Shown here piece after piece: positions 6,575-16,679 of a stretch of 64,000 nt of DNA. Position 1 is the first letter of the stretch. Every line of letters begins with the position of its first letter. The notes under the pieces are model-generated. The model worked only from the letters and a program-made list of their open reading frames with translations, ran no database searches and had not been told where the DNA came from. This DNA comes from Pedobacter sp. SL55 (lineage in GTDB: Bacteria; Bacteroidota; Bacteroidia; Sphingobacteriales; Sphingobacteriaceae), in NCBI RefSeq assembly GCF_026625705.1, contig NZ_CP113059.1, positions 1,364,001 through 1,428,000 of the forward strand, in the 5' to 3' direction. The translations under genes were made by a program, and so were the position numbers.

Positions 6575-9451
6575 TTACACCGCATTAAAAAACTCAAATA
6601 AGTTCACATGACTAGGGATATTCAATTTCTTCCTTAGCCTATACCTTCCAATTTCTACACCCCTTGGCGATATTTTCATAAGCGTAGCTATTTCTTTGGT
6701 AGATAAATTCATTTTTAGATAAGCTGATAAGCGAAGTTCGTTGCTTGTAATAGTTGGAAACTTATCTTTCAAATGCTTAATAAAATCTACGTGAACCTTA
6801 TCAAAATGAACCGAAAATTGTTCCCAGCTTTCGTCAGATTTTTCTTCGGCGCTAAGTAGCCTGATAATTTTGTTGAAATCGGCAGCTTGTGTATCGTCTT
6901 TTAATTCCTTTTTGAGTTTGAAGAGCTCATTCTTGATTTTAGACATCATATCTGCTTTTTGCACCAAGTGCATGGTGTTAGATGCCAGTTCAGCGTTTTT
7001 GGTCTCAATTTCTAGCTCTAATTTTTCGTTTTTAAGCTTAATGATTTCTTTCTCAGATTTATCCATCTCCAATTGGTGCATATATTTGGTATGCTCTTGC
7101 TCTTTTTGGAAAGCGATACGTTGGTTACTGATTTTTCGCTGTTGTCTTTTGTACACCAAATAGATAATTCCCAAGAAAATTAATCCATACACTAAATAAG
7201 CTACAATGCTTTGGTACCATGGGGGCAAAATGGTAAACTGGTAAGTTGCCACAGGCGATTCGTTGCCTAGGTTGTCTTGGGTTTTTACCATGAAAGTGTA
7301 ATTGCCCGACGGTAAATTAGTATAGTCTTTTTCTGTTTTTTTATCTAATGCCGACCACCTCTCATCAAATCCTTTTAGGTAACAACTATAGAAAGTGTTC
7401 TCTTTGTTCTGATTAGTGGTTGAAGAATATTCGAAGTGGAAGGAGTTCCAGCCATGTTTAATTGTAGGGATTTCTTTCTGCGCTATGTTTTCATTTACCT
7501 CGCCAAAGTAACCACTAAACAATCCAATATCAGATTTTCCGAAAGCCTTAACCAAACTGATACGTACCTGCTGTTTGCCTTCGTTAGCTAGATATTTTTC
7601 GTAATTAAGGTGGTAAAATCCTTTTTGTGCACCAATAAAAACGTTGTTTTTGTCAACGCATTGAATATGCTCAAAACCACCTAGAGTTTTACCGTTTAGT
7701 TCGGGTATGTAAAGTAATTTGTAAGTTTTTCCATGGTATTGTGCCACACCAAGCTTCTTTTCTTCGATAAACCAAATATTGCCCTTTGCATCTTCTTTCA
7801 GGTATCTGATGTACTTCTTCCCAAAAACAGGCTCAAAATAACTCGAAATTTCAAAACGATCTTTGGCTACATTATATTCGTAAACGCCTTTTTCGGTACC
7901 TACCACAATTTTGTTTTTTACTTGATAAATGTGGTTGTTAAAGGTAGATGGCAAACCTTTTTTATCGGTATAAAGCTTTATGTTTTTGGTTTGCAAATCG
8001 GCTAATGCAATTTTATAGACACCTTTGTATGGATGAGAAACCCAAATGTTATTTTTATCATCAGCTAGTAAAAACCTGGCAGATTCATTAAAATTATTAA
8101 TATTGCCAACTACGTTAAATTTATTGTTTTCGTAATTAAAAACAGAAACGCCATTGTAGTTGCCAGCTAAAACCAACGGAGAACTGTCTTTTTGCTGATT
8201 GTAAGCCAAGAAATTCCAATAGCCTTGGGCAGTAGATACGGGTTGCACTCCTTTTTCGCTCAGTTCAAAAGCCCCTTCGTGTCTTCCAAGTAAAAGCTTT
8301 CCGTTAACGATATTCATTCCCCAGGCTTGCCCGTCGGTGTTAGGTACCGCTGTAAAGTTATTCTGAGTAGCACTGATATCCTTTTCGCCCGCCAAAGGAA
8401 GGCTATAAATACCATTGGATAAACCTACAACCAGTTTATTGTTGTAAATTATTGAAGTGTGTCCGGCGGCATTGTCAAATATTGCTGGATTGATATGCTT
8501 GATGGCATTGTTGTTGGCAATAAAGCTAATTCCATCTGCCAAACCCAACCAAATGTTATTGTTGTTGTCTTTAAAGGAACTTATTACGGCATTATTTTGT
8601 AGTCCAGAGTTTTTAGCTAAATGGTATATTAGTTTTCCACTTGTATCCATTAAAAAGCAGCCGTTATTTTGGGTAGCAACAGCAATGGCGTTGTGATTTA
8701 CCTTAATGGCGCTGCTAATGTTGCGGATATAGTTAGCCACTTTTAGTGGTGTAATTTGGCCATTTTGTATGGTATGCAAACCATGGGCAAACGAGCTAAC
8801 CAAAATAGAATCTTTTCCAAATTGAGAAATGGAACTTATCATGAAATCGTACGGAATGGTTCCAGTTAAAAGCGGCAGCCAGTTGTTTCCAGAAAGTTTT
8901 AAAAGACCTCTGTCTTTTTCGTGAGCAATGATAGTGTTGCTGGCCATGCCCATGTAAAGCCACTTTGTTTTGGTTTCTAAGACTGTTATTTTTTCATTTT
9001 GCCACTTAAAAATATTGTTTTCTGCACGAAAAAAAATCGCTTTTCCTACACTTTGCACATTCCATATATCTGCAAATGAACGATGTTGGCTCGGTATTTT
9101 GTCCTTCAAGCTGGTAAATATCAGCTTGCCGTTTTCGTTTGGAGAGAAAAAACCAAAATCTCCTTGGCCACCTGCATATATTTTATGATCGAAACCTATT
9201 TTGATAGATCTTACAATGGTTTTGTTTGGTAAAGGATATATCTTCCAACGGCTACCATCAAAAGTGAGCAAGCCTTCATCATTAGCAAAGTACATTACGC
9301 CGTTGCGATCTTGCTGGATATCCCAATTGTGTGTGCCAGCACTATAAGCGTTGTTATCGTAGTTTACAATATCGGGCATACCTATAGGATTTTGGGCAAA
9401 ACCCAAAATGTTTAGGGATATTAGCAGTATGGAAAATATTTGGCTTTTCAT
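6575..9451 (-). CDS. Membrane sensor/regulator: beta-propeller, triple-tyrosine domain, LuxR-type HTH
   Basis: A 958-residue regulator from ATG 9451 (MKSQIFSILL); a TTG seven codons upstream is unlikely. Residues 1-20 form a signal peptide. A periplasmic two-component-regulator beta-propeller follows (repeats such as IWVSHP and IWLGLADG), to about residue 610. A Y_Y_Y domain spans about 640-740 (NLPSGNYTFMVKTQDNLGNES). One membrane segment is near residues 748-772, then a coiled coil from about 775 to 860. The last 65 residues are a LuxR/GerE-type helix-turn-helix (NELRLSAYLKMNLSTKEIA). There is no kinase domain. It reads divergently from the glucan locus and is the obvious candidate to sense its oligosaccharides. 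Confidence 0.85.
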   Translation of the reverse strand: MKSQIFSILLISLNILGFAQNPIGMPDIVNYDNNAYSAGTHNWDIQQDRNGVMYFANDEGLLTFDGSRWKIYPLPNKTIVRSIKIGFDHKIYAGGQGDFGFFSPNENGKLIFTSLKDKIPSQHRSFADIWNVQSVGKAIFFRAENNIFKWQNEKITVLETKTKWLYMGMASNTIIAHEKDRGLLKLSGNNWLPLLTGTIPYDFMISSISQFGKDSILVSSFAHGLHTIQNGQITPLKVANYIRNISSAIKVNHNAIAVATQNNGCFLMDTSGKLIYHLAKNSGLQNNAVISSFKDNNNNIWLGLADGISFIANNNAIKHINPAIFDNAAGHTSIIYNNKLVVGLSNGIYSLPLAGEKDISATQNNFTAVPNTDGQAWGMNIVNGKLLLGRHEGAFELSEKGVQPVSTAQGYWNFLAYNQQKDSSPLVLAGNYNGVSVFNYENNKFNVVGNINNFNESARFLLADDKNNIWVSHPYKGVYKIALADLQTKNIKLYTDKKGLPSTFNNHIYQVKNKIVVGTEKGVYEYNVAKDRFEISSYFEPVFGKKYIRYLKEDAKGNIWFIEEKKLGVAQYHGKTYKLLYIPELNGKTLGGFEHIQCVDKNNVFIGAQKGFYHLNYEKYLANEGKQQVRISLVKAFGKSDIGLFSGYFGEVNENIAQKEIPTIKHGWNSFHFEYSSTTNQNKENTFYSCYLKGFDERWSALDKKTEKDYTNLPSGNYTFMVKTQDNLGNESPVATYQFTILPPWYQSIVAYLVYGLIFLGIIYLVYKRQQRKISNQRIAFQKEQEHTKYMHQLEMDKSEKEIIKLKNEKLELEIETKNAELASNTMHLVQKADMMSKIKNELFKLKKELKDDTQAADFNKIIRLLSAEEKSDESWEQFSVHFDKVHVDFIKHLKDKFPTITSNELRLSAYLKMNLSTKEIATLMKISPRGVEIGRYRLRKKLNIPSHVNLFEFFNAV

Positions 9452-9560
9452 TACTGAAATAAAAATAGGCAAAAACTTGTCTTAATCAAATGTTGTAGGG
9501 GTAAACTGCCTTATTGTATTATTTTAAGCGGTTTTGATGTAGTTTTGTAGGGGTGTAAAA

Positions 9561-9593
9561 TTTGGATACAGTGTGTTTTTGCGAATAAATTTA
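9561..9593 (+). promoter_or_regulatory. Candidate promoter of the glucan utilisation locus
   Basis: TTTG (9561-9564), a 21-base spacer, then TAAATTTA (9586-9593). This matches the Bacteroidota TTTG / TAnnTTTG consensus with one mismatch in the -7 box. It lies 32 bases before the first gene of the locus. Inferred from sequence only. Confidence 0.35.
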
Positions 9594-9625
9594 CAACAAA
9601 ATCATTAACCAAAATTTTAAATCGT

Positions 9626-10459
9626 ATGAACTACAAGTTGTTAGTAAGGCAATATTGTCTTCCGCTGGTAGCCTTCTTTTTGCTCTTGGCCTCTGGCTGC
9701 AAAGAAGAAGACTATGCAAGTAAATTAGGGACAGCCGCCAAGGCTTCTTTTAAAGTTACTAAGGTACAGGGTAAAGTAAACACTTATCTTTTAGAAAGTA
9801 CATCTCAAGATGCCTATCGTTACCAATGGGATTTTGGTTTAAACGAAGGATTAAAAACTGGAGGGGCATCAATAGAAGCTTACTTTATTTCTAAGGGAAC
9901 CTATAACGTAAAATTATATGCCTATGGCGAAGGTGGGTATGATATAGCCACACAAGCAGTTGTAGTAGATCAGGATGACTTTACACCAACCTTAAATAAC
10001 GCAACCTATCAAAAACTTACTGCGCATTCTTGGAAATTAGATGCTGTAGGTGCGGCACCAATCATTGTGGGTACCGAGGGCAATCCTTCTGAATATTTTC
10101 AGGGAGGTAGTTTAGCTGATTGTCAAATTGATGATGACTATACGTTCTCTTTCGCCAACAATGCTTTTAAATTAACTTACAGAGCAAACGGCGCAACCTT
10201 TAATGGAGGTAATGTAGATCCTAACTACAATTGTGGTACTGATAGGTCTTATGAATCTGCCTTTACATTTAGTACAGCGGTAGAGGGTGCGGGTATTGCA
10301 ACCATCACTATTCCTAACACGCCTCCAAATAGGTTTATTGGAGTAACCGATGTGGCTTCTAACAATTACAGAATTATTTCTATTACTGATACCGAGATGG
10401 TTTTACGTTCTGGAAAAATCAACGAACCAGTACATACCATGCGTTTTGTGAAAAAATAA
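9626..10459 (+). CDS. PKD-domain lipoprotein, putative surface glycan-binding protein
   Basis: A 277-residue lipoprotein with lipobox LASGC at Cys25. A PKD-like Ig domain spans about residues 38-115 (YRYQWDFG and GTYNVKLYAYGEGGYD). The C-terminal part is beta-rich with a cysteine pair. It is the first gene of the locus, 36 bases before susC. In characterised beta-1,3-glucan loci of Bacteroidota, a lipoprotein with PKD-like domains binds the glucan at the cell surface beside SusD. The PKD region is similar to the N-terminus of the GH16 enzyme at 16680, so both probably use it as a spacer or docking unit. No enzyme motif seen. Confidence 0.7.
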   Translation: MNYKLLVRQYCLPLVAFFLLLASGCKEEDYASKLGTAAKASFKVTKVQGKVNTYLLESTSQDAYRYQWDFGLNEGLKTGGASIEAYFISKGTYNVKLYAYGEGGYDIATQAVVVDQDDFTPTLNNATYQKLTAHSWKLDAVGAAPIIVGTEGNPSEYFQGGSLADCQIDDDYTFSFANNAFKLTYRANGATFNGGNVDPNYNCGTDRSYESAFTFSTAVEGAGIATITIPNTPPNRFIGVTDVASNNYRIISITDTEMVLRSGKINEPVHTMRFVKK

Positions 10460-10495
10460 AAGAACTAGATTACTTAATAAAAGCCAAATATAAAT

Positions 10496-13400
10496 ATGAA
10501 AAAAATTCGACTATTAATCGTATTGCTGTTTTGTTCGGTAGCATTGCCCGAGGCATTTGCGCAGAGCATCACAGTTTCTGGTGTAGTAAAAGATAAAACT
10601 GGGCAAGAAATACCTGGCGTTTCGGTTATCATAAAAGGAACAACAACCGGTGTTTCTACCACAACAGATGGTAAATATGCTATTACCGTACCTAAAGCAG
10701 GTACTACAGTGGTGTTTTCGTTTATCGGGATGACTACCCAAGAAATCATCGTTACCAAATCGGAAACGATAAACATTGTATTGGACGATGCGGCCAACAC
10801 CCTAAATGATGTTGTTGTGGTGGGCTTTGGTACACAAAAAAGAAGCAACGTAACAGGTTCTGTTGCCACCGTAAACAACAAGCAGTTGGTGCAAACCCCA
10901 GTTGGCGATTTAAGTAACGCCTTGGCTGGCCGTACCCCAGGTGTAATTACCAAGCAACCTTCTGGAGAGCCTGGAGCCGATGGTACGCAAATCTATATTA
11001 GAGGTAATTCTACTTTTGGAGGCGGCAGCATGGAACCTCTTTTTGTAGTTGATGGTATTGTGCGCTCGGCCCGTGATTTTGGACAAATGGATCCTAACGA
11101 GATCGAAAGTGTAAGTATTTTGAAAGATGCTTCTTCTGCCGCAATTTTTGGCGTTAAAGGTGCAAACGGCGTGGTTTTGGTAACCACAAAACGTGGTAAG
11201 GCAGGGCAGTTAAGTGCCAATTATTCGTTTAACTATGGTTTTTCGCAAGTTACACGTTTACCAAATGCGCTAGGTTCTTACGAGTACGCAACCTTGTATA
11301 ACGAAGCTAAATTAAACGATAACCCGTTGGCAACACCAGAATTTTCTTTAGAGCGTTTAGAAGCTTTTAGAAATGGTACTGATCCAGACGCCAACCCTAA
11401 TACCGATTGGATGGATTTAGTGCTTGGCGGTACTGCACCTAGAATGCAGCACAACCTATCTTTATCTGGTGGTAGCGAGAAAATCAAATACTTTACCTCT
11501 TTCGGTTATTTAAACGAAGACGGTTTGTACAGCTCTTTAAATTACAACAGGTATAACGTAAGAAGCAACATAGATATTCAGGCTACTTCTACTACCAAAA
11601 TTTCGGTTGATTTATCTGGAAGGTTAGAAAATAAACTATCTCCATGCGGCAAGTGTAGATAACATCTTCGAGCACACTATGCGTAATCCGCCAGTACAAC
11701 CGGCAAGGTTTTCTAATGGCTTGTTAGCCGCACCAGGCGTATATCCAAATCCTTTAGCGCTAATTAGCGAAGAAAGCGGATACAACAGAAACAGTGCAAG
11801 CTACTTTTTAAGTAATTTTCAGGTGGTACAACAAATTCCGGGGGTAGAAGGATTATCCATTAAAGGAGTTTTAGCATTCGATAGAAATTTTAACCAAAAC
11901 AAAACTTGGAACCAATGGGTGCCACTTTACGTGAGAAATACCGATGGTACTTATACCGTTAATTCAGAGTCGAAATCATCTCTATCTAAAGGATACGGCG
12001 AAGGGCAAAGCACCGAGTTGCAAGGCCATATCAATTACGATAGAAGATTTGGCAAGCACGGCATTTCGGCCTTAGCCCTCATTTTACAAAAACAAAATCA
12101 AGGTACTGGAATTTATGCGGCCAGAAATTCTTACGAAAGTTCGGCACTACAGATTTTAAACTTTGGCCCTGCATTAAATGAGGTATTGAGCGATGGCGAA
12201 GACAGAACTGCGCTAAGAAGTGCGGCATTCCGTATCAACTATGATTACGACGGTAAATACCTTTTTCAAGCAAGTTTAAGACGAGATGAGTCTGAAAACT
12301 TTGCTCCAAGCCAAAGAACCGGATATTTCCCTGCTTTTTCTGCGGGTTGGTTGCTCACAAGAGAAAGCTTTATGCAAAACGTAAAGTTTGTAGATTTCTT
12401 AAAGTTAAAGGCATCTTACGGTACATTGGGTAGCGATCGTATTCCAAGTCGTTTCGGATACTACAGCCGTTATAACCTAGTGCCAAACGTTTATCCTTTT
12501 GGAGGTGCATTTGTTACCGGATTAACTCCAGGTGCTATCGCAAATGAGAATCTAACTTGGGAAACTTCTGTTAAAATGGATGCTGGTATAGAGGCTAAGC
12601 TATTCAAAAACCAGTTAGGTATAGATGTTACGGTATTTAAAGAAAGAAGAAAAGACATCTTGGCAACCAGAGCATTATCTGTTCCGTTGAGCTTTGGTGC
12701 AGCTTTACCTAGCGAGAACTTTGGTATTGTAGATAATAAAGGTGTAGAGGTAATATTAACTCATAATAAACAATTGTCTAACAACCTTTCGTACTTTGTT
12801 AGTGGTAACTTTACCTATGCAAAAAATAAAATCGTAGAAGCGGCTGAAGCATCGAATATTCCAGAATATAGACGTATTACCGGAAGGCCAAATGGTGGAA
12901 TTTACGGATACAAAGCTATAGGTATTTTTAAAGATGCGGCAGATTATGCAGCATCGCCAAAACATACTGCGTATTTAAGTACAACTGGTCCAGGCGATAT
13001 CAAATATCAAGATATCAACGGAGACGGTATCATTAACGATGATGATATTACTTATTTAGGCAACGGAACATTACCTCAAATTTTGTATGGTATTAATGGT
13101 GGTGTTAATTACAAGGGCTTCGAGTTAAACTTCTTGCTACAAGGCGCAGCCCAATCGCAGCAATTGTTTACACAAAATGCAGCATGGGCTTTCCATAATG
13201 GTGGTCGCGTAAATGCAGAATGGTTAGATAGATGGACACCAGCTCGACCAGATGCGCCACTACCTCGCTTAACCCTAAATACCAATGGTAATAACTATTT
13301 GGTAAGTAGTTTCTGGGTACAAAACTCAAGTTACTTGCGTTTAAAAAACGTGGAGTTTGCCTATACGCTAAAATCTAAGCTGTTATCTAAAATTGGAGCC

Positions 13401-13544
13401 AACAACTTAAGGATTTATGCGCAAGGACAAAACTTATTTACCATTACAGACTTGATCAACCTAGATCCAGAAAACACCAATGGTATCGGTAGGTATTATC
13501 CTCAACAAAAGACTTACACATTTGGGGTTAACTTACAGTTTTAA
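10496..13544 (+). pseudogene. susC: SusC-type TonB-dependent receptor with a one-base frameshift
   Basis: The gene should encode a receptor of about 1015 residues: signal peptide 1-22, carboxypeptidase-regulatory-like domain about 26-105, plug about 115-225 (LFVVDGIVRS and ILKDASSAAIFGVKGANGVV), then the beta barrel. The frame breaks near 11645. The first part ends at a TAG-type junction after SGRLENKLSP, and the rest (DNIFEHTMRNPP onward) continues in another frame to 13544. Removing one base, for example T11645, restores a continuous reading frame. The total length is 3n+1, as expected for one inserted base. Everything downstream reads as an intact barrel. The cause is either a very recent mutation or a sequencing error. 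Confidence 0.85.
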
Positions 13545-13559
13545 TAACCAATCGTTGAC

Positions 13560-15266
13560 ATGAATATTAAAAGAAAAGAAATGATTAAAAGACATAAATG
13601 GTTGGTTGGCGTAATGGTAATTACGCTGGCAACTTTCTCCTGCAAAAAAGATTTGTTAGATATTAAACCAATAGATTTCGTTTCTGATGCCGCTGTTTTT
13701 CAGGACATCACGCTTACCAATCAATTTGTGAATGATATCTATGGTACACTATTAAGTGGCTTCGAGCGTCGAGATTTTGGTTATACAGAAGGTTGGGCGG
13801 CCGGTTTTGCCAATTTAGATATGATGACCGACGACATTGAAGGCCATAACGATTTACCAATGAACAGGGTGCAAGCCGGAGATCTGAATGCTAACTTTTC
13901 GATGGGTACACAGCTTTGGGCAGCAAACTACACGCTAATTAGAAAAGCCAACACGTTAATTGCACGCATAGACGGTGTGCCAACAACCAATACGGCTTTA
14001 AGAGACAGGTTAAAGGCAGAAACTAAGTTTTTGAGAGCTTTTGCTTATGCAGAATTAGTGAAGTCTTTTGGGGGTGTGCCGTTAATTACTACAGAGCAAA
14101 ACGTAAATGACGATTTAGAAGTGCCAAGAAACACCTACGATGAATGTGTAGCCTTTATCATCAAAGAGTGTGATGAAGCCGCTGCGGTATTATTGCCTTC
14201 TTACCCTGATGCAGAGTTGGGAAGAGCTACAAAAGGTGCTGCATTGGCGTTAAAAGCTAGGGTTTTGCTGTATCACGCTAGTGCTTTAAATAATCCAAGC
14301 AATACGGCAAGCCGTTGGGACGATGCAGCGAAAGCAGCCCAAGCAGTTATGGCGCTTGCCCCTGCTACTTATGATCTTTTCCCAGATTACTACCAATTGT
14401 TTATGACAAAGGCAGGTAATAAAGAAGTGATTTTTGCTAAAAAGTTTGGTCGTCCTAACCGTACTCACCAAAGTGCTTGGATGCTACACATGAGCTTTAC
14501 GCCAACTGGTTGGGGCGGTTGGGGAGCTTTCCACGCTACACAAAACCTAGTAGATGCTTTCGAGATGAAAACTACTGGTTTACGCCCAGACGAAGCGGGT
14601 TCTGGTTATGATCCGCAAAATCCTTATGCTAACCGCGATAACCGTTTAGATAAAGCAATGCTGATGAATGGTTCGGCTTTTAAAGGTATTACAGTAGAAA
14701 CCTTTCAAAGTGCAGATCTTAGTGTTTTTCCTGATGGCAATGCCAATGGCCGTACCAATGGAGATAGAACCAAAACCGGCTATGGTTTACGTAAGTTTAT
14801 TGATGAAAAAAATATGACTGCCGATGCCGTTTACCAAGGTGGCGATAATGACTGGATTTTTATGCGCTATGCAGAAGTATTGTTGAACTACGCTGAGGCT
14901 AAAAATGAATTTAGTGGCCCAGATGCTTCTGTTTACGATGCTTTAGATAAGGTACGTAGTAGAGGGGGCTTGCCACCATTGACTAGAAATTTTACTCAAA
15001 TAACTTTGCGTGAAAAAATACGCAACGAGCGTAGGGTAGAGCTTTGTTTCGAAGAGCACCGTGTTTACGATGTTCGCCGCTGGAAAACAGGTATGACTTA
15101 TTTTAACCAACCAGTTTACAGAATGAACATCGTTAAAAATACAAATGGATCTTTAACCTTTAGCAAAGTGGTGCTAGAGAACAGAGTTTATAAAGAAAGT
15201 TACAACCTATTTCCTATTCCTCAAATAGAAATGGAAAGAAATAGAAAACTAACGCCAAATCCTTAA
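13560..15266 (+). CDS. susD: SusD-family surface glycan-binding lipoprotein
   Basis: A 568-residue protein with the RagB/SusD pattern. It has a lipobox ending at Cys28 (TLATFSC), a TPR-like helical scaffold (FLRAFAYAELVKSFGGVPLIT; TKGAALALKARVLLYHASAL), and the C-terminal family phrase RNERRVELCFEEHRVYDVRRW. SusD caps the SusC barrel and binds the incoming glycan. It starts 16 bases after susC. A second Met at residue 8 (MIKRHKW) could be the real start. The frame is intact, unlike its susC partner. Confidence 0.92.
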   Translation: MNIKRKEMIKRHKWLVGVMVITLATFSCKKDLLDIKPIDFVSDAAVFQDITLTNQFVNDIYGTLLSGFERRDFGYTEGWAAGFANLDMMTDDIEGHNDLPMNRVQAGDLNANFSMGTQLWAANYTLIRKANTLIARIDGVPTTNTALRDRLKAETKFLRAFAYAELVKSFGGVPLITTEQNVNDDLEVPRNTYDECVAFIIKECDEAAAVLLPSYPDAELGRATKGAALALKARVLLYHASALNNPSNTASRWDDAAKAAQAVMALAPATYDLFPDYYQLFMTKAGNKEVIFAKKFGRPNRTHQSAWMLHMSFTPTGWGGWGAFHATQNLVDAFEMKTTGLRPDEAGSGYDPQNPYANRDNRLDKAMLMNGSAFKGITVETFQSADLSVFPDGNANGRTNGDRTKTGYGLRKFIDEKNMTADAVYQGGDNDWIFMRYAEVLLNYAEAKNEFSGPDASVYDALDKVRSRGGLPPLTRNFTQITLREKIRNERRVELCFEEHRVYDVRRWKTGMTYFNQPVYRMNIVKNTNGSLTFSKVVLENRVYKESYNLFPIPQIEMERNRKLTPNP

Positions 15267-15272
15267 AATTTT

Positions 15273-15307
15273 TGTCTTCCCGCTATATTAGTGGGAAGAC
15301 ATTTTTA
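15273..15307 (+). terminator. Hairpin with T run between susD and the glucanase gene
   Basis: A stem of about 12 pairs (TGTCTTCCC pairing with GGGAAGACA) around a short AT loop, followed by TTTTTA. It starts 7 bases after the susD stop and ends 16 bases before the next ATG. It may partly stop transcription so that SusC and SusD are made in excess over the enzymes. Confidence 0.6.
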
Positions 15308-15322
15308 TACAAAGACATATTA

Positions 15323-16625
15323 ATGATGCAAAAGATAATTTATGGCTTAGTAGCTGCTTTTTTTACGTTCTCAACTGCCGCAATCGCGTCGAAAAAAATA
15401 ATTGGTTCGAAAATAGATCCCATTAAAGTAGAAGTAAGAAAGACAGAAAAGGGTTTTGAATTGATACGTGGCGGCAAACCATACTTTATTAAGGGAGCAG
15501 GAGGCACTTCATATTTTTCTCGCTTGGCTGCTTATGGAGGCAACTCTATACGTACATGGAGTACCAATAATGCAAAGAGCATATTAGAACTCGGCGCAAA
15601 AAAACGGACTTACGGTGATGATGGGATTGCCCGTTACAGCAGAACGCCATGGTTTTAATTATGATGATGCCGCTGCGGTAAAAAAACAGTTCGAGAGTGT
15701 AAAGGCAGAAGTCATGAAGTACAAAGATCATCCAGCTTTGCTGAGTTGGGGAATTGGCAACGAGTTGAACCTTTCTTACGCTAACCCAAAAGTGTGGCAG
15801 GCAGTTAACGATATTGCAAAGATGATTCACGAAATAGATCCTAACCATCCGGCTACTACCGTACTTGCAGGTATCAACAAAAAAGAAGTAGATCATATCA
15901 AAGCTTCGGCGCAGGCCTTAGATTTTTTGTCTATTAACGTTTATGCCGATTTGGCAATACTTCCGAGTAAAGTTAAAAGCGCAGGTTGGACTGGTCCTTA
16001 TATGGTAACCGAGTGGGGGCCAACTGGGCATTGGGAAGGCTTGGAAACTGTTTGGAAAGCACCCGTAGAAGAAACTAGTAGCGAAAAAGCAGCTGTTTAC
16101 CTTAGCAGATACAAATATGCGGTAGAGAAAGATAAAGATGTTTGCTTGGGTTCTTACGTTTTTTTATGGGGACAAAAGCAAGAAAGAACGCCAACTTGGT
16201 ACGGTCTTTTTACTGCCAAAGGCGAAGAAAGTGAAGTAGTAGATGTGATGCAGTACCTGTGGAGCGGTGCGTTTCCAAAAAATAGAGCACCTCATCTTTA
16301 TGGTTTTACCTTAGATAACAAGCGGTCGAATCAAAGTGTTTATATTAAATCTGGAGCAACATACACCGCAGTGGTGGATGCTTTTGATCCAAACAACGAT
16401 ATCTTAAACTACCGTTGGGAGTTATTACTAGAAGCTACGAAAGTTGGCGAAGGTGGCGATCATGAAGATAAGCCCGAAACAGTAGCAATAAATTTTAAAG
16501 AAACAGGTAAAGGAAAAGTAAGCTTTGCAGCACCTAAAACTTCGGGGGCTTATCGTTTATTTGTTTATGTTGCCGATGGGAAAAATAAAGTGGCTACTGC
16601 AAATATCCCGTTTTACGTTAAATAA
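15323..16625 (+). pseudogene. TIM-barrel glycoside hydrolase (GH158-like or GH2-like), frameshifted
   Basis: The intended product is about 433 residues starting MMQKIIYGL with a signal peptide. Residues 52-60 (PYFIKGAGG) and the NSIRTW phrase look like the start of a TIM barrel. After frame correction, acid/base Glu147 lies in WGIGNEL and nucleophile Glu230 in MVTEWGP, as in clan GH-A. A C-terminal Ig-like domain follows. Database tools usually call such proteins family-2 TIM-barrel hydrolases. Its size and its place in a beta-1,3-glucan locus suggest GH158 endo-beta-1,3-glucanase instead. The frame breaks in a run of seven A (15598-15604); six A restores LGAKNGLTVMMGLP. The rest is intact. 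Confidence 0.75.
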
Positions 16626-16679
16626 AGATTAGCTAACCTTGATTTAACGATACAGATTAAAAATTTAAAACCCTAAGAA

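Noticed and set aside
11679..13544. A separate receptor gene starting MRNPPVQPARF
   Set aside because: It has no signal peptide or plug, and its sequence continues the upstream SusC exactly after a one-base correction.
15546..15896. A minus-strand protein over the glucanase gene
   Set aside because: It is an opposite-strand shadow of the TIM-barrel gene with no domain or start context.
15615..16625. A separate glycosidase gene starting MMMGLPVTAER
   Set aside because: It lacks the start of the TIM barrel and a signal peptide, both of which are in the upstream frame. The two join after removing one A.
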